Part shown: positions 35,567 to 43,932 of the stretch, piece by piece
How positions within the stretch are numbered: position 1 is the first letter of the stretch
Layout of the letters: every line of letters begins with the position of its first letter
Source: Mucilaginibacter_A sp964236465
GTDB lineage: Bacteria > Bacteroidota > Bacteroidia > Sphingobacteriales > Sphingobacteriaceae
Assembly: GCA_964236465.1 (NCBI GenBank)
Contig: CAXSBZ010000015.1
Coordinates: forward strand, 1 to 64,000
DNA: 64,000 bases
Direction of reading: 5' to 3'
The notes under the pieces: generated by a model
Database searches by the model: none
The model's input: the letters and a program-made list of their open reading frames with translations, nothing else
Told to the model about the DNA's origin: nothing
Position numbers and translations under genes: made by a program

Positions 35567-35610
35567 ATGCTTCTTTTATCGATCTAAAATTAGGTTGATA
35601 AAAGAAGCAT
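35567..35610. repeat. Perfect class A inverted pair (hairpin)
   Basis: ATGCTTCTTTTATC (35567-35580) and GATAAAAGAAGCAT (35597-35610) are exact complements with a 16-base spacer, able to form a 14-bp stem. This is the tightest full class A pair in the window. It would also serve as a terminator for the xylanase side. Confidence 0.8.
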
Positions 35611-35682
35611 TGCCTTTTAAAAATCTCGTTTTTTAATAATTTATGCTGAAAATACTTTTGTATAAATAGTTTATATTGAGGC

Positions 35683-36783
35683 TTATTTAAAGTTGACTAC
35701 ACTCCAGTAAGCTTTTTTAGGCTGATAATTTTGATCAAATAATAATGGATAATTTTTCCGGCCCGCTACCGGATACTCGTCCAGCCAACTGTGTTTGTCG
35801 GAAACATTCCAGAAAGTAACGCCGGAAATCACACTTTTATAATCGCGGAAGATTTTGAAAACCTCGGCGTATTTTTGCATTTGCTTCTGCTCGGCTTCGG
35901 GTGTAAAAGCACTGGATTCTCCAGGCCGCAAGCTGCGCCGGTCCTTTTCCCAGGGATAAACGGAAACGTCCAGTTCGGTGATCTGCACTTTTAAACCCAA
36001 AGAAGAAAACCTTTTGATGGTTTCGATCAGTTCCTGGCGGCTCGGTTCCTGCAAAGACCAATGCGCCTGCAAACCAACCGCGTTGATCGGGATTTTGGCA
36101 TCAACCAGTTTTTTCAAAAGCTTGTAAACTCGTTCTCTTTTTTCCGGCCGTTCGGTGTTGTAATCGTTGTAAAACAAAACCGCTTTCGGGTCGGCTTGGT
36201 GTGCGTATTCAAAAGCTTTAAAAATGAAATCTTCACCGCAGATTTTGTACCAGATTGAGTTGCGCAAAAATTCGGACGGATTATCAGCAATTGCCTCATT
36301 CACCACATCCCAGGCATAGATTTTTCCTTTATACCGATTGACAACCGTTGTGATATGGTCTTTTAAACGTTTCAGCAATACTTCTTTTGTTACCTCATTT
36401 CCGGCAGCATCTTTAAAAAGCCAACTGGGCGTTTGCTCGTGCCAGCACAAATTATGCCCGCGTACTTTTAAGTCGTTTTTTTGGGCGAAACTAACAATCG
36501 AATCGGCATCCCGCCAGTTGTAGCGGTTTTCTTCGGGATGGATCGGACCCATTTTCATCGCATTTTCCGGAGTGAGGCTGTTAAACTGTGCCAGGATCAA
36601 TTCGCCCTCTTTGCCTTGAAAGGAATTGGTTGAAACGGCAATGCCAATCGGGAAATAGTTTTTGTAATAATCTTTCAACCCTTTTTTATCGGATTGGGCG
36701 CAAACATCAGCTGTTGTAAAAAATGCCAGGGCCAAAATCAAAACATTCAGGATAGCTTTTGCAGGAACAGGTTTAGAATTCAT
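35683..36783 (-). CDS. GH10 endo-beta-1,4-xylanase, secreted
   Basis: A 366-residue protein with a signal peptide (to about residue 30, ADVCAQ). The catalytic (beta/alpha)8 GH10 domain fills the rest, with LCWHEQTPSW near residue 112, the acid/base Glu163 in WDVVNEA, and the nucleophile Glu270 in VQITELD. It cleaves internal beta-1,4 bonds of xylan in the periplasm or outside. It stands alone: no SusC/D or xylosidase adjoins it, and the downstream SDR and upstream ADH remnant do not relate. Confidence 0.93.
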   Translation of the reverse strand: MNSKPVPAKAILNVLILALAFFTTADVCAQSDKKGLKDYYKNYFPIGIAVSTNSFQGKEGELILAQFNSLTPENAMKMGPIHPEENRYNWRDADSIVSFAQKNDLKVRGHNLCWHEQTPSWLFKDAAGNEVTKEVLLKRLKDHITTVVNRYKGKIYAWDVVNEAIADNPSEFLRNSIWYKICGEDFIFKAFEYAHQADPKAVLFYNDYNTERPEKRERVYKLLKKLVDAKIPINAVGLQAHWSLQEPSRQELIETIKRFSSLGLKVQITELDVSVYPWEKDRRSLRPGESSAFTPEAEQKQMQKYAEVFKIFRDYKSVISGVTFWNVSDKHSWLDEYPVAGRKNYPLLFDQNYQPKKAYWSVVNFK

Positions 36784-36819
36784 GTGACAATATGGGTTAA
36801 ATCAGTTTAATTTTTAGGT

Positions 36820-36833
36820 GCTAAAAGAAGCAT
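36820..36833 (+). repeat. Dispersed motif, class A; start of a 537-base gap
   Basis: GCTAAAAGAAGCAT, preceded by TTTTTAGGT. The rest of the 36784-37320 gap has no convincing gene. A frame from about 37042 (PIGSWLAVSKNRLLQ...) is short and unrecognised. The gap also holds the 18-mer described at 37201. Confidence 0.6.
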
Positions 36834-37200
36834 TTAAAACATAAAATTTAAACAGGTATTAAAATTGTTCGTTCTACTTTGTGCCCAATTTTTTACTTCC
36901 AAAACCACACCAGTTCCGGTCAGGTTTACATCCTGGTTAATCCCAACAGCCCTCAAAAAATCACCTGAATACTGCTGTTTTTTGTTAATGTTGAGACTGC
37001 GCCAGGATACAAATTAATTTCTTTCATTTAATTAACCGAGCTTGAATTCAAACTTTTAAGCCTATCGGAAGCTGGCTTGCTGTCAGTAAAAACCGGTTGC
37101 TGCAAAAAGTAGTGCAAGCAAATATCAACAAACATAAAAAGTGGTTTGGATTTGCGGTTGACTCTGTGTTTTTGTTAGTAATGTTCGGTTTTAAAGTAAT

Positions 37201-37218
37201 AAAACTATTATTTTAGTT
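37201..37218. promoter_or_regulatory. 18-mer shared with the blaI promoter
   Basis: AAAACTATTATTTTAGTT here is identical to 56550-56567, just upstream of blaI. It lies 103 bases before the SDR start. The shared inner inverted ACTA...TAGT suggests a common operator. Confidence 0.4.
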
Positions 37219-37320
37219 AGGTAATATTTTTAAGGATGACTGCTGAATTAAATTTTTTAAAAGGAATTTTTATAAAACCGATTGCCAAGGGTTTAGTTAT
37301 TAATTAAAAGGCAACAGAAT

Positions 37321-38322
37321 ATGAATCAAGAAAATAAAATTACGCGACGACGGGTTGTCGCCGGCTTAGGCACAACGCTGGCAGCTGTGGCTGTATCGCC
37401 CGTGCTGGCTACAGCAACTGAAACCGGATTATCCGAGCCTGCAAAAATAGAAGACCCGAAAAATAAATATCCCATACCACCTTTCAGGAGCCAGCCACAG
37501 CCCTGGCCCGGCCTGCAAAGTAAAATGGACCCGGTGCCGGATTGCGGAGAAAAAAGTTACAAAGGTTCAGGCAGGCTGGCTGGCAGGAAAGCATTAATTA
37601 CCGGCGGAGACTCCGGAATGGGCCGAGCAGCTGCTATTGCTTATGCCCGTGAAGGTGCAGACGTGGCCATCAATTATTATCCTACTGAGGAGCCGGATGC
37701 CCGCGAAGTGATCGACCTGATCAAAAAAGAAGGACGCAAAGCAGTAGCCATACCGGGCGATTTGCGCGATGAGGCTTTTTGCAAACAATTGGTTCAAAAG
37801 GCTATAGCAGAACTGGGTGGTTTAGGTATTATTGTGAACAATGCCGGAAGGCAACAGGCCAGCAGTTCTATACTGGATGTTACCGATGAAGAGTTTGATG
37901 CCACCATGAAAACGAACGTCTATGCTCCTTTCTGGATTATCCGGGAAGCCTTGCCCCATTTGCCGCCAGGTTCGGCCATCATCGGCACAACTTCAGAGCA
38001 AGCTTATAACCCAGATCCATGGCTGTATGCTTTTGGACAAACCAAAGCGGCTACCATGAATTATGTTAAATCGCTGGCTAAACAGCTCGCACCAAAAGGC
38101 ATCCGTGTAAATGGCGTTGCACCCGGGCCTATCTGGACGGCTTTGCAAATCAGCGGAGGCACTACGCCCGAAAAGCAGCAAATGTTTGGCAGTTGGGCAC
38201 CTATTGGGCGGCCCGGCCAACCAGCCGAACTGGCTTCCATTTATGTACAACTTGCCGCAAGTGATGCCAGTTATGCCACCGGACAAGTCTACGGCTCCGC
38301 AGGCGGGGCCGGACAACCTTAG
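37321..38322 (+). CDS. SDR oxidoreductase with exported N-terminus, catalytic Tyr replaced
   Basis: 333 residues of the YghA-like branch. The N-terminus carries a twin-arginine-like signal (TRRRVVAGLGTTLAAVAVSP). The Rossmann loop is TGGDSGMGRA, then NNAGRQ, and the C-terminal GIRVNGVAPGPIWTALQ and SGG match the branch. The active site is odd: aligned to the branch's AY...YASTK, residues 228-242 read AYNPDPWLYAFGQTK, so the catalytic Tyr place is Phe238, four before Lys242; a Tyr sits two residues earlier (236). The substrate is unknown. Confidence 0.85.
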   Translation: MNQENKITRRRVVAGLGTTLAAVAVSPVLATATETGLSEPAKIEDPKNKYPIPPFRSQPQPWPGLQSKMDPVPDCGEKSYKGSGRLAGRKALITGGDSGMGRAAAIAYAREGADVAINYYPTEEPDAREVIDLIKKEGRKAVAIPGDLRDEAFCKQLVQKAIAELGGLGIIVNNAGRQQASSSILDVTDEEFDATMKTNVYAPFWIIREALPHLPPGSAIIGTTSEQAYNPDPWLYAFGQTKAATMNYVKSLAKQLAPKGIRVNGVAPGPIWTALQISGGTTPEKQQMFGSWAPIGRPGQPAELASIYVQLAASDASYATGQVYGSAGGAGQP

Positions 38323-38354
38323 TACCCGTTTAAATTAATATCAGAAAAAATGTA

Positions 38355-38449
38355 ATGCTTCTTTTATTACCTCGGAATTGGTGTTGGTATCAATTTTTTA
38401 TAGCTCAAAAACTAAATACTTACCATTTTTTAGGTGATAAAAGAAGCAT
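38355..38449. repeat. Class A inverted pair between SDR and DUF4142
   Basis: ATGCTTCTTTTATT (38355-38368) and GATAAAAGAAGCAT (38436-38449). The second has the TTTTTTAGGT flank. The rest of the gap is featureless. Confidence 0.7.
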
Positions 38450-38517
38450 AAAAACTTTCATTAATAAAAGTTTGAACAAGCTCTTAATCAGATCAAACAA
38501 AACATATCTCCCATAAC

Positions 38518-39036
38518 ATGAAAAAACTTGTTATTCTATTTGCTTTAACAAGCATCGCAACATTGAACACTGCCCGGGCGCAAACCCAAGACCAGGATAC
38601 TACGGCAATACATTTTATCATTCAGGCCAGTATCGGTAATTTGCAGGAAATAAGTGCCGGTACTTTAGCTGCTCAAAAAGCACTTAAACCGGAAGTAAAA
38701 GCATTTGGCCAGCACATGGTTGCAGATCATACTAAAGCTCAAACGGCACTTTTGCAACTTGCAAAATCTAAAGGTTATCAGGTGCCGGCACAAGCTACCG
38801 GCCCGCCCGTGCCGGAACCAATGCTGGTAAAAGCAACAGGAAAAGATTTTGACCGGCTGTATGTACACATGATGGCATCCGGCCACCGGCAAACTGTTTT
38901 AATGTATCAAACTTATGCCGTTAACGGGAAAGATCCTGCTGTAAAAGCGTTTGCTGCCCAAACTTTGCCCGTAATTAAAGAGCATTTGGCCACAATTACA
39001 GCTATTGATGATCAGATAAAAGATTCAGCAAAGTAA
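38518..39036 (+). CDS. DUF4142-domain secreted protein
   Basis: 172 residues with a signal peptide (to about residue 22, ARAQ). The mature protein is a ferritin-like four-helix bundle of the DUF4142 family (FIIQASIGNLQEISAGTLAAQKA; FGQHMVADHTKAQTALLQLAKSKGY; a C-terminal KEHLATITAIDDQIK). DUF4142 proteins are common stress-linked exported proteins in Bacteroidota and proteobacteria and their function is not established. A terminator follows, so it is monocistronic. Confidence 0.85.
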   Translation: MKKLVILFALTSIATLNTARAQTQDQDTTAIHFIIQASIGNLQEISAGTLAAQKALKPEVKAFGQHMVADHTKAQTALLQLAKSKGYQVPAQATGPPVPEPMLVKATGKDFDRLYVHMMASGHRQTVLMYQTYAVNGKDPAVKAFAAQTLPVIKEHLATITAIDDQIKDSAK

Positions 39037-39057
39037 TCAGTTCTGTAAAAATTATTT

Positions 39058-39092
39058 AAAGCCGCTTAGATATAGGTTTAAGCGGCTTTTTG
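39058..39092 (+). terminator. Intrinsic terminator after the DUF4142 gene
   Basis: AAAGCCGCTTA and TAAGCGGCTTTTT form an 11-bp stem with an 11-base loop, followed by T. Confidence 0.85.
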
Positions 39093-39185
39093 CCTATTGA
39101 TATAACGGTGTTTTAAATCTGGCTGCACTTATTTTGAAGTAATTTTAGCAGTTATCTAATTTGCATCAGTCAAGTAATTTACACC

Positions 39186-39199
39186 GATAAAAACAGCAT
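39186..39199 (+). repeat. Dispersed motif, class B, before the utilisation locus
   Basis: GATAAAAACAGCAT in the 39037-39304 gap, between the terminator and the susC promoter. Confidence 0.65.
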
Positions 39200-39244
39200 C
39201 CTTCTATAAACTACAGGTTAAACAATAGCACATAAGTTTATTTT

Positions 39245-39274
39245 TTTGTGATACTATTCTTATTGATAATTTTG
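39245..39274 (+). promoter_or_regulatory. Promoter of the polysaccharide utilisation locus
   Basis: TTTG (39245-39248), 18 bases, then TAATTTTG (39267-39274), an exact TAnnTTTG box with the near-ideal spacing, 31 bases before the susC start. Confidence 0.65.
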
Positions 39275-39304
39275 TATGAGTTAAACTAATTAACAATCTA
39301 TTAT

Positions 39305-42300
39305 ATGAAAAAACTATTTACTACTTTGACCAGTGCGGTATTGGTATTTTTTCTTTTTATGAATGCTTCTTTTGCCCAACAACGCGTAACGGGTAAAGTT
39401 ACCGATGCTACCTCCGGCGAAACCCTGATCGGGGTAAGTGTTTTAGTAAAAGGAACCAGTACCGGAACCGTAACCGATGCGAACGGAACGTTCAGCATCA
39501 ATGCACCTGCCAATTCTACGCTTACTTTTACTTATATCGGTTTTACTACGCAGGAGGTGGCTATTAACAATCAAACTACGATAAATGTTAAGCTGGCTTC
39601 TGCAGCAACTCAACTGGCGCAAGTGGTGGTGGTGGGATATGGCACACAAAGAAAAATTGATGTTACCGGTTCAATCGTACAAATTAAAGGCGAAGAATTA
39701 TCCAAGCAGCCAGACCCTAATCCCATTAGTGCCTTACAGGGAAAAGTTGCAGGATTGCAGGTTACTAATTCAGGCCAGCCCGGCGCTTCTCCGCAGATAA
39801 TTATCCGCGGTACAGGTACTGTTTATGGCAGCAATACACCTTTATATGTGGTAGATGGTGTTTGGTTCGATGATATTAACTTCCTTAATTCAAACGATAT
39901 TGAGAGCATGAGCATTTTGAAAGATGCTTCAAGCGAATCTATTTATGGGGTTAGGGCGGCAAACGGTGTAGTATTAATCACTACTAAAAAAGGAAAGGGC
40001 AAACCAACTGTAAACTACAATGCCTATGTAGGTTTGCAAACCGTTACCCATAAACTTAAAATGGCTGATGCCTCACAATATGCAACTTTGGTTAATGAAT
40101 TAAACGGTACCAACACCTTTACCAATCCGGCCAGTTTAGGTACAGGTACCAATTGGTATAATCAAATTCTACGTAATGCTTTTACTACCAGCCATAATAT
40201 TTCTATCGGTGGCGGTACAGATAAATCTTCTTATAATTTTTCGGTAGGTTATTTAAAGCAGGATGGAACTGTGAACAAAAACACGTATGACCGTATAACT
40301 TCCCACCTTCAGCAGGATGTAAACTTATCTGATAATCTAAAAATAGGATATAATGCAGTATTACAAGGCAGTGGTTCTACTGATATTCCGGGTAATATTA
40401 TTTACAACAGTTTCACTGCATCACCTGTAGTGCCTGTTTATAATTCGGATGGCACTTACGGCGACCCTGCCAAATACCCGGTTGGTAACATCCCTAATAA
40501 TCCTAAGGCACAATTGGATTACTTTGACCAGAAAACACAGAATTACAACTTGTCTGGAAATGTGTATGGTGATTTAACTTTTGCTAAATATTTTAAGTTT
40601 CATACCAGTTTTGGGGGCCAGGTAGCAGAAAATGATAATGACAGTTATGTTCCGGTTTATCAGGCAACCACAAACCAGTACAGTTTAAGAAGTTTGTTAA
40701 CTTTAACCAAAGCACAAAGCCGTAACTGGATAGCAGAAAATACATTAACTTTTGATAAAACTTTTGCCGAAGATCATAAACTAACCGTATTGTTAGGCCA
40801 AACAGCACAACATTATAAAACATACAACAGTACAGCCTCTGCTTATGATGTGCCCAACAACAGTTCTGGTGATCGATATTTAACTTTAGGCAGCGCAACA
40901 GATAGAACGATAACCGATGGAGGTTCATTAGCCACGTATTCATCCTATTTCGGTCGTGTCAATTATTCTTTCAAAAATAAGTACTTGCTAAATGCATCCT
41001 TACGTGCTGATGGTTCTTCTAAATTCATAGGTAACCAGCGCTGGGGTTATTTTCCATCCATTGGTGCTGGTTGGGTAATTACCAACGAAGAGTTTATGAA
41101 AGATCAGCACATCTTTGATAATCTAAAGCTGAGAGGTAGCTGGGGTAAAGTAGGAAATGCTTCTGTACCATCAAATTTATCTATATTAACAGTAACCCGA
41201 GGCGCGTATTATACCTCTGCAAACGGAGGTGTAGCAGGCACCGGAGCTAATATTGCTACTTTAGTTAATCCGGTTACTTACTGGGAGCGCGGCGTAGGTA
41301 CTGATATAGGTCTGGAAGCAGCCTTTTTAGATAGCCGGTTAACATTTGAAGCTGATTATTATGAAAAAAGAACAGAGCAAGCCATTTTTGCGATCCCTGT
41401 ACTGGCTTCTTTAGGTACTACAAATGGTACAATCATTGGCAATCAGGCCACTTTCAGAAACAGAGGATTGGAATTTACGGCTAACTGGAGGAAAACGGTA
41501 AGTGATAATTTTTCTTACTCTGTTGGAGGAAACTTTAGTTTTAACAACAATCAGGTAGTTTCTGTAATTACAGGCAGCAACCCTATTTACGCCGGCATAG
41601 GTGCAACAGGTGGGCAATTGACTACCATTACACAAGCAGGCTTGCCAATAGGTGTATTTTATGGTTATAAAGTACAAGGCGTATTTCAAAATGCTGCAGA
41701 AATAGCATCTTCTGCACAAAAAGATGCCAGTCCCGGTGATTTTAGATATCAAGACATTAACGGTGATGGTGTAATTGATGCCAGAGACCGTATGGTTTTA
41801 GGCAATCCAAACCCTAAATATTTATATGGTTTAAACACTAATTTCAGGTATAAACAATTTGATTTAACCATTGATGTTCAGGGAGTAGGTAAAGTCGATT
41901 TGTATAATGCCAATAAAGGATTGCGTTACGGTGCAGAAAACTTTACACAGGATTTCTATAACAATCGCTGGCACGGAAACGGTACATCCAACACTTATCC
42001 TTCGGCTAATATTGGAGGAGGTGCCAACTACTATCCAAACAGTTGGTTTGTAGAAAGTGGCAGTTATGTGAGGTTGAGAAATGTTCAGTTAGGTTATAAC
42101 TTGCCTGAAAATGTTGTAAAAAAATTGAAGATACAGCATTTTAGAATTTATGCCAATGCGCAAAATGCTATCAATTTGTTTAAATACAAAGGGTTTAACC
42201 CGGAAGTAGGCGGACAAGGTGATCAGCTAGCACTCAACCGAGGTATTGACAATGGTGTATATCCTTTATTTGCCACCTACAATTTAGGTGTTAATGTTAC

Positions 42301-42307
42301 TTTTTAA
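39305..42307 (+). CDS. SusC-like transporter of the beta-glucan locus
   Basis: 1000 residues with a signal peptide (to about residue 24, NASFAQ; its codons hold a near class A motif at 39363-39376). An N-terminal carboxypeptidase-regulatory-like domain (VTGKVTDATSGETLIGVSVL) is followed by the plug (VVGYGTQRKIDVTGS; IRGTGTVYGSNTPLYVVDG; IESMSILKDASSESIYGVRA) and a barrel ending NLGVNVTF. Together with the SusD 19 bases downstream it imports glucan oligosaccharides. The GH144 and GH3 genes that follow define the likely ligand. Confidence 0.94.
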   Translation: MKKLFTTLTSAVLVFFLFMNASFAQQRVTGKVTDATSGETLIGVSVLVKGTSTGTVTDANGTFSINAPANSTLTFTYIGFTTQEVAINNQTTINVKLASAATQLAQVVVVGYGTQRKIDVTGSIVQIKGEELSKQPDPNPISALQGKVAGLQVTNSGQPGASPQIIIRGTGTVYGSNTPLYVVDGVWFDDINFLNSNDIESMSILKDASSESIYGVRAANGVVLITTKKGKGKPTVNYNAYVGLQTVTHKLKMADASQYATLVNELNGTNTFTNPASLGTGTNWYNQILRNAFTTSHNISIGGGTDKSSYNFSVGYLKQDGTVNKNTYDRITSHLQQDVNLSDNLKIGYNAVLQGSGSTDIPGNIIYNSFTASPVVPVYNSDGTYGDPAKYPVGNIPNNPKAQLDYFDQKTQNYNLSGNVYGDLTFAKYFKFHTSFGGQVAENDNDSYVPVYQATTNQYSLRSLLTLTKAQSRNWIAENTLTFDKTFAEDHKLTVLLGQTAQHYKTYNSTASAYDVPNNSSGDRYLTLGSATDRTITDGGSLATYSSYFGRVNYSFKNKYLLNASLRADGSSKFIGNQRWGYFPSIGAGWVITNEEFMKDQHIFDNLKLRGSWGKVGNASVPSNLSILTVTRGAYYTSANGGVAGTGANIATLVNPVTYWERGVGTDIGLEAAFLDSRLTFEADYYEKRTEQAIFAIPVLASLGTTNGTIIGNQATFRNRGLEFTANWRKTVSDNFSYSVGGNFSFNNNQVVSVITGSNPIYAGIGATGGQLTTITQAGLPIGVFYGYKVQGVFQNAAEIASSAQKDASPGDFRYQDINGDGVIDARDRMVLGNPNPKYLYGLNTNFRYKQFDLTIDVQGVGKVDLYNANKGLRYGAENFTQDFYNNRWHGNGTSNTYPSANIGGGANYYPNSWFVESGSYVRLRNVQLGYNLPENVVKKLKIQHFRIYANAQNAINLFKYKGFNPEVGGQGDQLALNRGIDNGVYPLFATYNLGVNVTF

Positions 42308-42325
42308 CCCATTAAAATTTCGGTT

Positions 42326-43798
42326 ATGTTTAATTATAAAAATAAAACTGCTGTCTCTTTTTTATCAGCTATACTGCTTTTATCAGCCCAAAGTTGTAAA
42401 AAAAGTTTTTTGGATGTTCCGCCGCAGGCACAGCAAACCAGTGAAGCCTTTTTTACAACCGCTGCAGATGCAACCGCGGCCGTCAATTCTGTTTATGCTA
42501 ATTTACGCTCGTTTGATCAGGTAGCTTTTGGTGCTATAGCCATTGAAAGCATCCCTTCAGACGAAACCGAAAAAGGCAGCAGCCCAAGCGATGCTACTTT
42601 TTTTAACCTGTATGATAATTTTACTTACACCTCTACCGAAGGCCAGGTGTTTGGTTTTTGGAGCGGCCTTTACCAGGAAATCAACCTTTGCAACCAAGTG
42701 TTGGATAATGTTCCTGCCATCAACATGGATGCAGCTTTAAAAGCACGTTACATAGGAGAAGCAAAGTTTGTGCGTGCCTACACTTATTTCCGTTTGGTTA
42801 GGGCTTATGGCGGCGTGCCTTTGCGCCTGCATGTTCCTGCAAATCAAACAGAATATAATATTGCAAGAAATTCAGCAGCAGAAGTTTATGCTGCAGTAGA
42901 ACAGGACCTTACAGATGCAGCATCTGTATTGCCTCAAAGTTACGGTTCAGCAGATGTTGGCCGGATAACAAAAGGTGCCGCACTTGCTTTACATGCTAAA
43001 GTAGCGATGTACCAAAAGAAATGGCCAGATGTGCTGACTTATACCAACCAGGTGATGACGTTAGGTTATTCTTTATTTCCTGATTTTGAAAAGATGTTTC
43101 GCATCGCTAACGAAAACTGTTCAGAATCTGTTTTCGAAATTCAATGTAAAAGTTTTCCAAGTATATCCGGTGCATCAACCAGTCAGTACTCACAAGTACA
43201 GGGCGTACGGGCGCAAACAGGCGGTGGCTGGGGGTTTAACGTTCCTACAGCCACTTTAGTTAATGCGTTTGAAACAGGAGACCCGCGGATGGATGCCACT
43301 ATTATTTTTAGGGGCGAAACAACTCCTGAAGGTGATAAGGTTGATCCGATGGGTGATAACCCGCGTTACAATCAAAAATCATATGTACCTTTTACCGTAC
43401 CTTTTGTACAGAATGAAGGTGAAGATCAAAATATCCGTGTCATTCGTTATGCCGAAGTTTTGCTGATGAATGCCGAAGCTGCCAATGAAACCGGTAATGC
43501 AACAGCAGCATTAAGTTCGCTCGAATTGGTTCGGGCACGTGCTCGAGCAGGCAATACCAGTATATTGCCAAAAGTTACCACAACCGATCAAACAGCTTTA
43601 CGCACCGCGATTTGGCATGAAAGACAAGTTGAATTGGCGATGGAGTTCGATCGTTTTTTTGATGTTGTCCGTCAGGGAAGAGGAACCGCCGTGTTTGGTG
43701 CTAAAGGTTTTAAAGCCGGTAAGAATGAAATAATGCCAATCCCGCAAAGTGAAATTGATTTGAGCGGCGGCAAATTAACACAAAACCCAGGATATTAA
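42326..43798 (+). CDS. SusD/RagB-like lipoprotein of the beta-glucan locus
   Basis: 490 residues; lipoprotein signal ILLLSAQSCKK (lipidated Cys near residue 23), whose codons carry a hybrid motif (ATACTGCTTTTATC, 42371-42384). SusD features: QTSEAFFTTAADATAAVNSVYA, YIGEAKFVRAYTYFRLVRAYGG, RYAEVLLMNAEAANETG and WHERQVELAMEFDRFFDVVR. It binds glycan at the surface and lids the SusC channel. A non-coding repeat (43821-43909) separates it from the GH144 gene. Confidence 0.93.
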   Translation: MFNYKNKTAVSFLSAILLLSAQSCKKSFLDVPPQAQQTSEAFFTTAADATAAVNSVYANLRSFDQVAFGAIAIESIPSDETEKGSSPSDATFFNLYDNFTYTSTEGQVFGFWSGLYQEINLCNQVLDNVPAINMDAALKARYIGEAKFVRAYTYFRLVRAYGGVPLRLHVPANQTEYNIARNSAAEVYAAVEQDLTDAASVLPQSYGSADVGRITKGAALALHAKVAMYQKKWPDVLTYTNQVMTLGYSLFPDFEKMFRIANENCSESVFEIQCKSFPSISGASTSQYSQVQGVRAQTGGGWGFNVPTATLVNAFETGDPRMDATIIFRGETTPEGDKVDPMGDNPRYNQKSYVPFTVPFVQNEGEDQNIRVIRYAEVLLMNAEAANETGNATAALSSLELVRARARAGNTSILPKVTTTDQTALRTAIWHERQVELAMEFDRFFDVVRQGRGTAVFGAKGFKAGKNEIMPIPQSEIDLSGGKLTQNPGY

Positions 43799-43820
43799 AC
43801 ATTAACTATCATTTGTTTTT

Positions 43821-43909
43821 GTCATGCTAATGGAACTGGTTTTAGCATCCCACAAGATAGGTAAACTTAAACCTTGCTTGTAGGATGCCGAAAACCTTTC
43901 GGCATGACA
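43821..43909. repeat. Intergenic inverted-repeat unit (second copy)
   Basis: Arms GTCATGCTAA...TTTTAGCATCC and GGATGCCGAAA...CGGCATGAC. It has the same design as 474-557. It could attenuate transcription between susD and the GH144 gene. Confidence 0.65.
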
Positions 43910-43932
43910 ATTACCTTTTTCAACCCAAAAAC

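Noticed and set aside
37030..37200. Possible gene remnant in the gap before the SDR
   Set aside because: A frame of about 50 codons reads through, but it has no start in context and no recognisable similarity.
43885..43932. Upstream ATG for the GH144 gene
   Set aside because: It lies inside the intergenic inverted repeat and would give a non-signal leader (MPKTFRHDN).
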